A DNA stretch of 64,000 nucleotides from Apostichopus japonicus. Its lineage: Eukaryota; Echinodermata; Holothuroidea; Aspidochirotida; Stichopodidae. The notes below the pieces were generated by a model, which ran no database searches, was not told where the DNA came from, and worked only from the letters and a program-made list of their open reading frames with translations. The first letter of the stretch is position 1. Every line of letters starts with the position of its first letter. Shown one piece after another: positions 52,801-64,000 of this stretch. The stretch is taken from positions 10,854,501-10,918,500 of the forward strand of contig NC_092573.1 in the NCBI RefSeq assembly GCF_037975245.1. Reading direction: 5' to 3'. The position numbers were made by a program, and so were the translations under genes.

Positions 52801-54920
52801 TGCACTGGGGGAAAGCAGGGGCCAGCCCAAGGCTATGTTATATACTGGTCGTGTTCCAATAACCGAGTTTTGTGAGCAAAGATATTTATTAACATATATT
52901 TGGACACTGGAAGTACTCTTAGATGTTCTTTTAAATCCGGCTTATTCTTAACATGTAATAGTCTTATTGTAACTATTTGTGTAAAGCTTTATGATCGTTG
53001 CTCTTCCAGAGTTGTATTTACCGATGATGTCATAAAAAACTCTTAAAAACCAAATTTAGTTTCAATTGTTGTTCCCTGTTATGAACCGATGAAAATTTTA
53101 CTCGTGCCCAGTTCCTCCTTCCCCAATCTGGGTACGCGGACCCATACAGCGACGTAGCCAGGAATTTGAAAGGGGGGGGGGGGAGCACTTTTTGCGATTG
53201 ATATGGATTTTCAAAGTTGTAGGCACGACTATCTGAGCGGAGCGCCACCATCGGTTGGCGCGGAGCGTACAAGAAATTTTTTGGTTTTACAAACCCCCCA
53301 GATGGCCGGAAACGGCCCTTCCCGAATGTTCATTCTGGTTCCCTGGCCTCTTGCTAACTTGAGACACCTCATTCAATATCACTTTTAAACCCAAAAAAAC
53401 AAACGAGTTAAAATAGTACGTAATTCAATAATACATAATGTATTAAAATTAGCAAGGTACACAAGGGCGGCGGAAGCACTTTTAATCTGGGGGGGGGGGC
53501 ACCGACGTCAAAGGGCACTTTGCAGAAATTCGATTGGACTGATGCAGCCTGATATTTAGTACCCTTTATAAATCTTATTGTATTATCTTATTTGCGTATA
53601 CACATCACTCTATAGTCTTTTTCGGCGGGTAGAGTGTTGAATGAAACTATCGTGCTACATACTGGTTACGCCCTGATCATATGATATCATTATCAGCAGA
53701 TTTTGTTTCCTGTTTAAATTCTTTTACATGTTCTTTTACATAATATATCAGAAAGACAAACATAGTGCTCTTTTACAAGTTTTCCAGTAGGATGATTCTT
53801 GTTTATTGTCCAATGTCTGGACTTTAATACATTTGACGAACTTAACTGATGGACAATATAAACTTTCATATTTTGTAATACAGCCAGATATGCAGTGGCC
53901 TAAAAACAAATATCGTTATCGCAGTGTATTAGCAGTGTAATAATTATTTATAGGAAGTGCGTATCACGTACGATTGCTAGCTTAGCTTCATAACATGCTG
54001 TTCGTGCAACAACTTAGGACGACTCATTGAACGAACGTTGTCGTGCATACAGTTCGTGACATTCCATAGAGTGCGGTTAGGTAGGCAATATGTATTTTAT
54101 TACGCAGTGGCCAACTGAGGCTTATGATTGGCTATAAGCTAAATTTAGCTAATTGCATCTGCCAAACTAAGTAAGTAGTTGAATCAGTAGGCGTGAATGT
54201 TACTACGATTACAATCGAGTTAACGGAGCTGACGAGTATTCAATATCAAAAGAGCACTGACAAAATACCATGCTAAAAAAACGACAGTTTAAAAAAAAAA
54301 AAATCGACACTGAAAGGGGGGGAGCGGTCGCTCCCCCTCCTCCCCCCCTGGCTACGTCCCTGGACCCATATCTCAAATAAAACTTACAATCTTACATTGC
54401 ATAATCTGGAGCTTCTTTTTTAGTGCGGGGTACCACGAGGAGTAAGGAAAATCAAAATAACACTGATATATAAGAACTGCACATAATATATCTTGCGAGT
54501 GGATCTATTCATCGAGTTGGATTGTCTATGTAAATATTGTAATCTGGCACCTGCTTTCTTTAGGATATCACAGGCTAAGGAGTCGCCTGAAAGAGTCTCA
54601 TCCAGGACAATTCCCAAGTACTTTACGGATTTAGTTGCTCAATGGGATCTCCATTACGGGAGACTGGAGGGGGGGGGATGGATTTCTTTAGCATGGTTTT
54701 AGATCCAAAGAGGATATATTCAGTCTTTCCGAGATGAAGCGAGACTTTGTTGTCATTCAACCACTCTCTGCAAGACTCTTAACTCTTTACTCTTTTTTGT
54801 TGCCGATATACGTTGCATATTTTATCGGATACAGTCAGTGCACTGTCGTCAGCATAAAGAAGTTTACAATTCACACTTATTGGCATGTCGTTAACATAGC
54901 ACGACTGACAGATTTGTGAT
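52800..54920 (-). pseudogene. Non-LTR retrotransposon (LINE) reverse transcriptase remnant, split by a DNA transposon
   Basis: Minus-strand translation of 54920-54371 gives CYVNDMPISVNCKLLYADDS (YADD catalytic motif at 54856-54845), then WLNDNKVSLHLGKTEYILFG, then KYLGIVLDETLSGDSLACDI and ARLQYLHRQ, the order of palm and thumb in Jockey/CR1-type LINE RTs. At least one stop and frame shifts interrupt it. The protein trace resumes beyond the inserted element at 53138 with GPRTQIGE and, in a shifted frame, NREQQLKLNLVFKSFL. Left limit is approximate. A dead cellular retroelement. Confidence 0.85.
53147..54362. mobile_element. hAT-like DNA element, 1216 bp, inserted in the LINE
   Basis: Ends CAGCGACGTAGCCAGG and, on the other strand, CAGGGACGTAGCCAGG. 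Perfect 8-bp duplication GACCCATA at 53139-53146 and 54363-54370. Inside is a G-run, a fragment resembling another repeat end (GGGCGGCGGAAGCAC at 53466), and no transposase-like ORF. Removing it rejoins the LINE protein trace. Confidence 0.92.
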
Positions 54921-56091
<1,171 letters not shown>

Positions 56092-56095
<4 letters not shown>

Positions 56096-57029
56096 ATCCT
56101 AGTTCCTTCTTTCTTCCTGTTTTTCATTCTTTCTTTATTCTTCCTTGGTTTTTCCGAGTACGTGCTTGTTCTCATCAAAAACCAATCGCATTCTCGTAAG
56201 ACGAAGCTCGTTTCTAGGTCGTTTGTGCTTAATGACTTAAGGTTTAATTAATTAGCCCAAATATTGTCTACCCTTACTAGAAAATATGAGCTAGAAATAA
56301 CAACATAACATACCCCATACAATATACGTCTTAATTTGTTTTTTATCATAGGTTGCCATGGTGCTGCCACGAGTTTCTTTCTTTGCTTTCATGAATGTAT
56401 TATTTTCCCAAGACTTATTTTCGTGGGAGTTCTCGTTATCAGGAATGCGACAAAAGAATAAGAGTAACAAATGCGTCAAAATTATAGCAGTGTATATTGT
56501 TTTGTTGCTTCGTATATGTTACAGTGTGAGGGGATTTGGAAGTCTAAAAACAAGAATTGAGATCATTCGAAAGCAGATGAAAGGTACATCTAAAATAAGC
56601 GCAGAGGTTAAAGCACTTCCGTCGGGGGGGGGGGGTGGGGGACAACAACAGAGGTTTCGTTTAATTTCTATAATGATAGACCGGCTGCTTTGTCGGATTT
56701 TCTATGTTTTCTGGGTAACTTGAATACAGTTTTGATATCTATGGGAGTCGTTTTTATCTTACACTCTCTCATTCTAAAGAGTAAAGAATCACTTTTCGAG
56801 AGTGTCCTGTGTCCATGTTATATCATGCGTGATATCTATGACTTAAAATAGTCCAGCCACTTCCATTGAGGACCCTCAGTGGTGTCAAAGGTCATTTCTC
56901 AAAAACTAAACTTCAAGTTGGCATAGAAATACAAGCTTTGACTGCTTGAAGGGGGGTTTTTTTGACAGGAGATTTACATATTCAATTTAACTGTGTGCTA
57001 AATTGGTAAGGGTGGTTTGTATGTGTGTG
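56092..57029. other. Intergenic, no gene seen
   Basis: Contains CT-rich sequence near 56110-56150, a G-run at 56625-56641 and a 121-codon open frame (56358-56723) without recognisable features. Confidence 0.5.
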
Positions 57030-57450
57030 CGTGTTTGTGTTTGTTTTGTTTTGTGACTGAGGACTTGAACAAAAGAATTCCACGTCCTCGGATGTGATTT
57101 CTAAAGAATCCGCACCAAGTCCTCGCAAGAATTCTATTGTTACGGGGTATTATTAGGGTTAGGGTACATGGATTTGAACAATGGAAAATACAATGGGTTC
57201 ATCAATCTGAATGTAAAAAACACAGCCGTGTGTGGGTGTGGGTGTGCGCGTGTGTGTGCGTTTGTTTTGCTATCTGACCGAGGACTTGAACAAAAGAATT
57301 TCAGGTCCTCGGTTGTGATTTCTAAAGAATCACCACGTCCTCGGAAGAATTCTATTGTGTGGGGTATTGTTAAGGTTAGGGTACGTGGATTTGAACAATG
57401 GAAAATACAATGGGGTCCTCGGTCTGAATGTAATACAAACATGTGTGTGC
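57030..57450. repeat. Two tandem copies of a 221-bp unit
   Basis: GAGGACTTGAACAAAAGAAT begins at 57059 and 57280. Each unit runs from a GTGTGTGCGTG tract through GTCCTCGG, TGTGATTTCTAAAGAATC, AGGGTTAGGGTAC and TGGATTTGAACAATGGAAAA. High identity; no coding capacity. Confidence 0.9.
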
Positions 57451-58096
57451 GTCTGTGTGTGAGCAGGGGGAGAGAGTTGGAGTTTTACGAGATAGTCTTA
57501 TTTATGTTTTCTAGATATTAAAGGTGGGCATAAAATTAATCTCGCTGGGAACAAATGTGAATTCTTTCCACGGACCTCATTACTTATGGATAGGATATTC
57601 TTACTCCCTTGAAGAAAAACTGAAGATAAAACAAAACGTCATCATTGAAACATGTTTTTTAAATATCGGTTGAATTCTTAAGCTAAAGAAGATAAAATAT
57701 ATCCCAACACAATGGAAATATAACATTATGTGAAATACAAATTCTTTAGGCTAATGCAAATTGTTCATGTGTTAGATTCAATATCCTATCACAGGTATAG
57801 GCCCGTCATCCACTGAATTACCCGATGGTAAACGACTTCAGTTTTATAAGTAGCCTATCACAGGTCAGTGGGTCAGAGGTGGAGGTATAAATATTACAAC
57901 ATCTTTACATCGAGTAGGGGTTTTGGCGTTAGAACAGAACTAAATTCTTTAAAATTCAGCTAGGGTATACAGTATAAACTTTGAACGTTTATAAAGTTTC
58001 TTTAAAGTTAGAATAAGGTGGTTCTGAATCGACAGATGAGTTGCAGATTTAATATAGGCCTAACCTGTCGGACAGCACGTCAAAAATACGATTCTG

Positions 58097-58251
58097 GTCG
58101 AGTTGTCAAGTTGCGCGGGGAAACGCAGTAAACTCGACAATTGTGATAAATGCCGCCAAGATATGATAATATTATCGTAACTTTTCAACCCGACAAATAA
58201 CATATACTTTGACATCTTGCCCCAAAGTTAAGTGCAACTCAGCAACTCGAC
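58097..58251. repeat. Short inverted-repeat element
   Basis: Starts GTCGAGTTGTCAAGTTGC and ends GCAACTCAGCAACTCGAC, inverted repeats of 18 bp with three mismatches. Inside are two CCGCCAAGAT/GACATCTTG-type blocks. Possibly a small MITE; no clear target duplication seen. Confidence 0.5.
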
Positions 58252-60534
58252 ATTTTGGCAATTTTCGCCAAGATGTAACACCCTCGCCCGTCCCCCTTCA
58301 AAACCACCGTTGTTAAGACAATTAATATCATGAGCCGATGAAAAAGAATGCTTGGCACAATTTATCGTGAGATACCATGCTATGGATATTAGTGGGCCTC
58401 GCGATACTTCACTGTTCCCCCCCCCCCCTCACCCCTGGCTGACCAGTCTGTCCCTGTAAGCAAACATACAATGTTACGCCGACTTTTAATGAGTTGTAAG
58501 GGAAATTTACTTTATATTGACTTGTGTTAAAACCCCGTGATCTATGAATATATATACCAAACCGATGCTACTATGATGTATATACGAACTTCATCAATCA
58601 ATCAAAGACCGACCAATGATCAGTGAATCGACTTTATTAACTCAATTTGGAGGGTTTTTGTTACGTGTACGATTTACCATCAGATTTACGTCATATAAAT
58701 ATATTTATAGATTTTCATAAAGAGACGAATTTCATATCAGGTATATTTGTAATCATATAATGATAATAAGAATGAATTGACGTAACAAGAAATCTCGCAA
58801 AAAGGAGATCAAGATAATTTTGCATCGTCTTTTCTTATGGTTGTTTTTCTATAAGAAAAGTGCAGTCGAACCGATCAGTCAAATAATTGGTTTTGCTTCC
58901 ACTGCGACTTCGGATCTGAACGAATAATGAAATACTTCCACCTCGATTTTGTCTAGTAGATGCATGACAGATAGCAAACATTAAGTGGGACGACTCCCAA
59001 AAGTTGAATGGGTATAAGGCTTTCCGCGGATTTTTATTTACCCTTTAGTCTTGTGAAAACATTAATGAAAGATCCCCCCCCCCCCCTTATATATCTCTCT
59101 CTCTCGAAACGTTTGCTCTAGGACAGGTTTGCTGATCCGAAGAGATGGAACGGTATTTAAGTTTAAAAAGTAAATAGTATATATATAGATAGTATAAGTA
59201 TAAAGTTTGCATGTTAATGAATACTGTAGGCTTAATTCTTATATAGCTTTAGGTTTATTGCGATAATTGAAACAGTCCATTCCTTTAAATTATTTACTAT
59301 CACTTTACTGTCTGATACTCAGTTCGGACATTGACACACGCGGAAAGTGCGTGACAAAGTTCGAGTCGTTACCCGAGTCAATTTCATGTTGCAGCGGTTG
59401 AAGTGCATGCGTGCTAACTGGCTCACTCGAACGGCAAACGCGTTCGACCGATAAGTTCTAGATGCTCGGACCAGTCTGAGAAGCGTTCGAATGGTCTCAA
59501 CGCCATCTAAATGTAACTACTCGAGTCGGCCACACGTGACCAGCTCTCGATGGCATCTCAGAAGAAGAGATCTACGTAACACCCCCCACCCCACCCACCC
59601 CTGAAAAAGGAGAAGCAGAAGGGAAAAAGGGCAACTAATTGGTGTGTCTGAATGGTTACAAGGGAACAGAGTGGTGAACACTTCTAAAGGTTATAGTAGA
59701 AAGCTCCATGAATGCAGGTGAAAGTATAAACACAGGAACATTCCGGTGATTTACTTCGAACCAGACTTGTATAACGTACGAGTACAACAGCATGAGCGAG
59801 AGTACAAGTATACCATTCTTCTTGGTGTGAGTACCAGCACGAGTACAAGACTGTATGTGCTGGTATGAGTCCTTAAATCTTACATTAGTATAGTAAACTG
59901 TACAAGTTCCAAAATGGCCGGAGTATGAGTAGAAATCCACAAGTATACACGGGTACATGTGGTCAGCATATGTTACAATATTAGAACGAGTATAAACTAA
60001 CTGCCATTCTGCATTGAACACAAGATTATATAGTGTCACAGATATGACGAATTACTCGACTACATCTTTATTTGCGTTGAGAATTGTGGAGTTTGAAGAT
60101 TTCTACCTATTTGGTTCTTCTGTTCCAAACGTATACTATTTTGTTACTAGATGCGCACCGCCGGTAGTTGATGGTAGCCCTACGCACATGCGTGGTGACG
60201 AGCTCACTCGAACGGAAAAGTCCAGTAATGCCTAATACTTGCTACTAGGTGGGTGCTCACTTAGTTGATCAACAGAAGATCTCCTTGTATATAATCATTT
60301 ACTTTCCTGCACAGTGTACTGTTACCAGTCATATATAGGGACTGTAAACTATATTTGCCACTTTTTTACCAGACAGCAAGTTTGTAGTATGAGTTGCTAT
60401 TTTCCTTTGTGACGTAGAACGTGTCATGCTTAGCCGGATCGAGTTGTTACATTTTTGATGATGTTTAGACAAGTCGAACGCTTCTCAGCCTACTGAATCT
60501 AGCGTATCGAGCTTGCCAATCAAACGGACCTATA
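58252..60534. other. Intergenic with degenerate GAGTACAAG repeats
   Basis: 59760-60000 holds many GAGTACAAG / GAGTA(T/C) repeats, similar to 10960-11120 in a UPF1 intron; the 127-codon minus-strand frame there is repeat-derived. GCTCACTCGAACGG occurs at 59421 and 60199, and GAGAAGCGTTCGA (59478) is inverted at about 60474. No gene. Confidence 0.5.
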
Positions 60535-60542
60535 CTCTAAAC

Positions 60543-60913
60543 CTGGGGTGGGCAACCTACAGCCCGCGGGCAACATGTGGCCCGCCAGTGATTTTTTTGC
60601 GGCCCGTGAGATGTGTCAAGAAAAAGAAAAAAAATCAATCTATTTTACATCATCACAAAAAACGAGCTAGCCGCTTAGAATTGATCGGTTCCAATGATGC
60701 TGTCCGAGTTAGGCCTATTATCCCCATTAATTATCAACTGTACTGTATTGACATTATGTTTTTGTGAATACAGATTAAGTACACACACCTATCTTGTAAG
60801 TCTTCGGAATCAAAAGTTTGAAATCAACAGCAGGTCGTTCGGTTAGGTGCGGCCCAGTCAATTTTTCACTCCTTATATCTGGCCCATTCATTCAAAAAGG
60901 TTGCCCAACCCTG
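60543..60913. mobile_element. hAT-like MITE, 371 bp, perfect target duplication
   Basis: Inverted ends CTGGGGTGGGCAACCT and, from the other strand, CAGGGTTGGGCAACCT. Flanked by identical CTCTAAAC (60535-60542 and 60914-60921). Subterminal GGCCCG / CGGCCC repeats. No transposase ORF. Confidence 0.93.
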
Positions 60914-61429
60914 CTCTAAACCAACAAGCTAACACAACTATAATTTCTGGAATTGGTTTGGATAGTTATTACTGATTAATTCTCAGGGATTAAATTGAGC
61001 ACGCCGTATCGAATTCTATGCCTCACAAAGGAATGATCTATTTAACCTATGCTATTTAACAATGATTTGAATATTAAATAATACACTATTAACTGTTTAG
61101 CAACGGCCTTCAATCTTGTCCTTACATTAAGTGCATTAGAGATGCATGTTACATTAAGTTATTTTCGTATCACAGTAATCCCTATGATGTATTATACTAT
61201 AGAAATGAACCGGTCTCCGCAGGATAAATTTATTTCGAATTAATAACACTATTATTCTGGAGATTACCACGGCTACTTTGAAACGAGGTATTTTATATCT
61301 GTTTGTCCATTTTGTCTATATAATCCAATGGTCTTAACTGTATAGCCTATACTCTACTTAATCCCACATATAAATATTTGCATATAGGATCCTCGTCGGG
61401 CTCGTCGGGATATTCATGGAGCATAACGT

Positions 61430-61588
61430 GAAGCTACCAGTTGTCTGATGATCGCTATAACGCGTGAAACTCCGAGTTACAACTACTATAGTGTTCCACT
61501 AGTCTCAACTAGTATCAACATATATTCCGCTCTGTCCACTGGACATAGAGCACTCTGCGCCAAGATAGACGTCAACCAACCAAACAAC

Positions 61589-61590
<2 letters not shown>
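61430..61590 (+). mobile_element. Penelope-like retroelement terminal fragment
   Basis: About 160 bp ending at an (AT)n array (61588-61653). It contains the hammerhead motif at 61439-61484, then GTGTTCCACTAGTCTCAA and the block CGCTCTGTCCACTGGACATA ... CACTCTGCGCCAAGAT. Hammerheads in terminal repeats are a known feature of Penelope-like elements; no reverse transcriptase is present here, so the assignment is inferred. Confidence 0.6.
61439..61484 (+). ncRNA. Type I hammerhead ribozyme motif
   Basis: Stem I AGTTGT (61439-61444) pairs with ACAACT (61479-61484), six perfect pairs. Core CTGATGA at 61445-61451. Stem II CGC/GCG with loop TATAAC and a U-U mismatch next to the core. GAAA at 61466-61469. 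Stem III is three pairs (ACT/AGT) with loop CCG. Cleavage would follow T61478 (site GUU). All invariant core bases are present. The very short stem III is typical of retroelement hammerheads, which often act as dimers. Activity is not shown. Confidence 0.75.
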
Positions 61591-61655
<65 letters not shown>

Positions 61656-61659
<4 letters not shown>

Positions 61660-62413
61660 CTCTGATATAAGTTGACATTTGTACTGTTGTTGCTGACTGT
61701 TATAAAATAACATGCATTTATTTACTGAATTATTGCGATAACAGAAGAGTCATTACCTAACTCCTTATGGCGTTATATATCTTGGTATCAGTGTTAACAC
61801 ATAATGACAGCTCCCTCAAGAGGGATGGAAGTCATGTGACCGATTTAGAAGAGTCGTGTTTTTCAAGCATTTTTTGTTGTTGTTAGAAATTGATGGTTGT
61901 TCGCACTTGAGCGACGTTTTTGGAGATTGTGTATTTATTATATTAATGAGAAATTTTCAAATTGAAAATTACCTGAAGAGTACCGGTACGACATGTCATA
62001 AATATTCACGTTATTCGACGCGAACAGTGTCAAAGTATTTTGAATACAAATCATACAGTATATTTTGAGTCAGGTTCAGTGTGAAAGGTGTGCGTTGTTC
62101 CGGCTTTCTACGAAAAAGATTATGAAATCTGTAAGTCATATTCTTCGTGTGGCGTCAAATGCCACAGAAAACTGGAAAATTATTCGTATTTTTAAATGTC
62201 AAAATGTGACATATGGGTGGCACAACTTGGACATGAAACTTGGATAGAAAGCAGATTATCTAATTATAATGTGTTAAGAGATGTACGCTTGACAAACCAA
62301 AATGTAGATGCGGTAATGTTTGCAGATTTAGAAGCATAGTTTTCTTCTTATATGGTATCACGTTCAGTCGATACTAATGACCTTAAAATGGCTGTAGTCT
62401 TGTTACAGTATTA
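61656..62413. other. Intergenic, no gene seen
   Basis: AT-rich sequence between two AT arrays; short open frames only. Confidence 0.5.
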
Positions 62414-62432
62414 TATATATATATATATATAG

Positions 62433-62473
<41 letters not shown>

Positions 62474-62598
62474 CTTATATATATATATATATATATATAT
62501 AGCTTATATATATATATATAGCTTATATATATATATATATATATATATAAGCTATATATATAAGCTATATATATAAGCTATATGTATATATATAAGCT
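62411..62598. repeat. AT array with mirrored AGCTTA / TAAGCT marks (palindrome)
   Basis: AGCTTA occurs at 62431, 62472, 62501 and 62520; its complement TAAGCT at 62548, 62561, 62574 and 62593. The core 62520-62553 is a perfect 34-bp palindrome, and the whole array can fold as one hairpin. Confidence 0.9.
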
Positions 62599-63462
62599 CA
62601 ATGGAACGTTTCTACAAGAATTTCGTCACTTACGAACACGTGATGTTACCATAACCTCTGTAATACAGTCTGTATACCAAGAATGCGTAAAGACTATTAT
62701 CAAGGCTTTTAATGCTTGGATGGCTAAAACACTTTACCTCCTGTTTATCAGCATACTAAACTTACAAGTTTTTAGATAAGCCTGACCTTTGTGTAGGTTC
62801 CCATTTTCCAGGTTTTTCCGAATAAAGGCACTGACTAAGGAATATTAAGTCACACAATTAAATCTCTCTGGGTGTAAAAATATATTTTGAAGATAGGATT
62901 CTCTTCAAAGTTTAAAGCTTAAAGCGGCCATTTATTAGTGGCGGATCCAAGGTTTCCCAAAAAGGGAAGGTACGAGAGGCGACCTCGTTTTTTCCTTCTG
63001 TTAGACAATACTGTTAGACGATGGGATCTGTATTATACCAATCAACTTGAAGTATTTTCTGACATATATCGAAATATCGAAATATCAAAGCCAGACTGTT
63101 TGACCATAATAATATAGTGTGATTGAATAAAGCGCAGCGGATGCATTTTCTTCTCGGGACCATATTTTCATGTATTTTAGGAACGCGAAGTATGTGGTGA
63201 ATGAAAAAAATGTATCTATCGCTTTGTAGGGGCACATTTAAAGAAAAGCAGGAAAAAAATGGAACTGAATGATACGAAAATCGGATAAAAACAAAATGTG
63301 TCAGAGTAATTTTCTATGATATCTTTCTTTCGTCAAATTATTTACTTGATCAAAGCAACGGCAAATAACAATCTTTATTTTCTGCGTTATTAGTAATAAA
63401 TTGATTTTTGGATTAAATTACTTATATAAGGCACTTTTCAAAAGTTTTTCGCTTGACACTTT
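62599..63462. other. Intergenic, no gene seen
   Basis: No repeat or open frame of note. Confidence 0.5.
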
Positions 63463-63465
63463 CTT

Positions 63466-63670
63466 TGCGGTGGGGTGGGGTGGGTGGGGTGGGGTGGGGT
63501 GGGGTGGGGTGGGGTGGGGTGGGGAGGGGTGGTAGATTAGATAAAGTATGTGGCCGTAGAAGCAATAACATAACATTAAATTTGCTATTAGATATATATA
63601 TATATATATACATGTATATATATATATATATATACATATATATACATACATACATACATATACATATATA

Positions 63671-63721
<51 letters not shown>

Positions 63722-63826
63722 GGTACTACAGTTAAATAGTGGTAATACATCTAATAGCAAATTTAATGTTATGTTATTGCTCCTACGGCCACATACTTTA
63801 TCTTATCTACCACCCCACCCCATCGC
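63466..63826. repeat. Large imperfect palindrome around (AT)n with a one-sided (GGGGT)n expansion
   Basis: Left arm 63531-63593 (GATAAAGTATGTGGCCGTAG ... AATTTGCTATTAGAT) is the reverse complement of right arm 63749-63811 with two or three mismatches. The centre is AT-rich (63594-63720). Outside the arms the left side has about 12 GGGGT units (63469-63530), the right side only two (CACCCCACCCC). Confidence 0.92.
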
Positions 63827-64000
63827 AAACCATTTTAAGAGTGTAACAGACAAACTATTACCTAATACCATTTCTTTCGATTTGAAAAAAGTAATCTTTA
63901 ATGAGAGACAAAAGCACTTAGCAATATACTTCGTAATTTAATAAACATTTAATTATTGCAATGAAAGTGCATAATTGTTTCGATTGCCTTTTTCTGTTTC

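Noticed and set aside
57150-57165. Telomeric repeat
   Set aside because: Only one or two TTAGGG-like units inside a larger tandem unit.
59656-60039. 127-codon minus-strand open frame
   Set aside because: Made of degenerate GAGTACAAG repeats; no domain.
63453-63941. 162-codon open frame
   Set aside because: It is the translation of GGGGT and AT repeats in the palindrome.

Overview
The window is animal nuclear DNA. It has AT-rich, TE-rich non-coding sequence, long GT-AG introns, SINEs, MITEs and long (AT)n arrays. Protein similarity and repeat style suggest an invertebrate deuterostome, most likely an echinoderm; the exact taxon is an inference. There are no bacterial-type operons, CRISPR arrays or intact viral genes.

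Positions 1293-40575 (+ strand) hold one real gene, UPF1 (RENT1), the ATP-dependent RNA helicase at the centre of nonsense-mediated mRNA decay. I placed 21 coding exons by hand. Their lengths total 3198 nt (1065 codons plus stop), every junction is GT-AG, and every junction phase closes. Residue n of this partial protein corresponds to human UPF1 residue n+76 (1118-aa isoform numbering, from memory) for the zinc ligands, Gln475, Lys498, Asp636/Glu637 and Arg865. The exon with the start codon (about 76 residues) is not in the window and should lie upstream. The 3' UTR starts at 40576; its end is not resolved. Two introns carry copies of neighbouring exon ends: a 3' copy of the first visible exon at 1652-1698, and a 55-bp minisatellite built from the end of exon 12 and its donor at 17499-17752.

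From about 42 kb to 64 kb no cellular gene is visible. This region holds a nested insertion (a 726-bp terminal-inverted-repeat element inside a tRNA-derived SINE inside a minisatellite, 47.6-48.8 kb), a pair of minus-strand tRNA-derived SINEs (51.5-52.0 kb), a LINE reverse-transcriptase remnant split by a 1.2-kb hAT-like element (52.8-54.9 kb), two Penelope-like fragments near (AT)n arrays (one with a complete hammerhead ribozyme core at 61439-61484), a hAT MITE with a perfect 8-bp target duplication (60.5 kb), and long AT palindromes. Introns of UPF1 hold three further hAT-like MITEs and several minisatellites.

The best candidates for something new are the hammerhead motif and its inverted, decayed sister; the nested 726-bp element; the two exon-derived duplications in UPF1; and the excess of nuclear-receptor-like DR1 sites.
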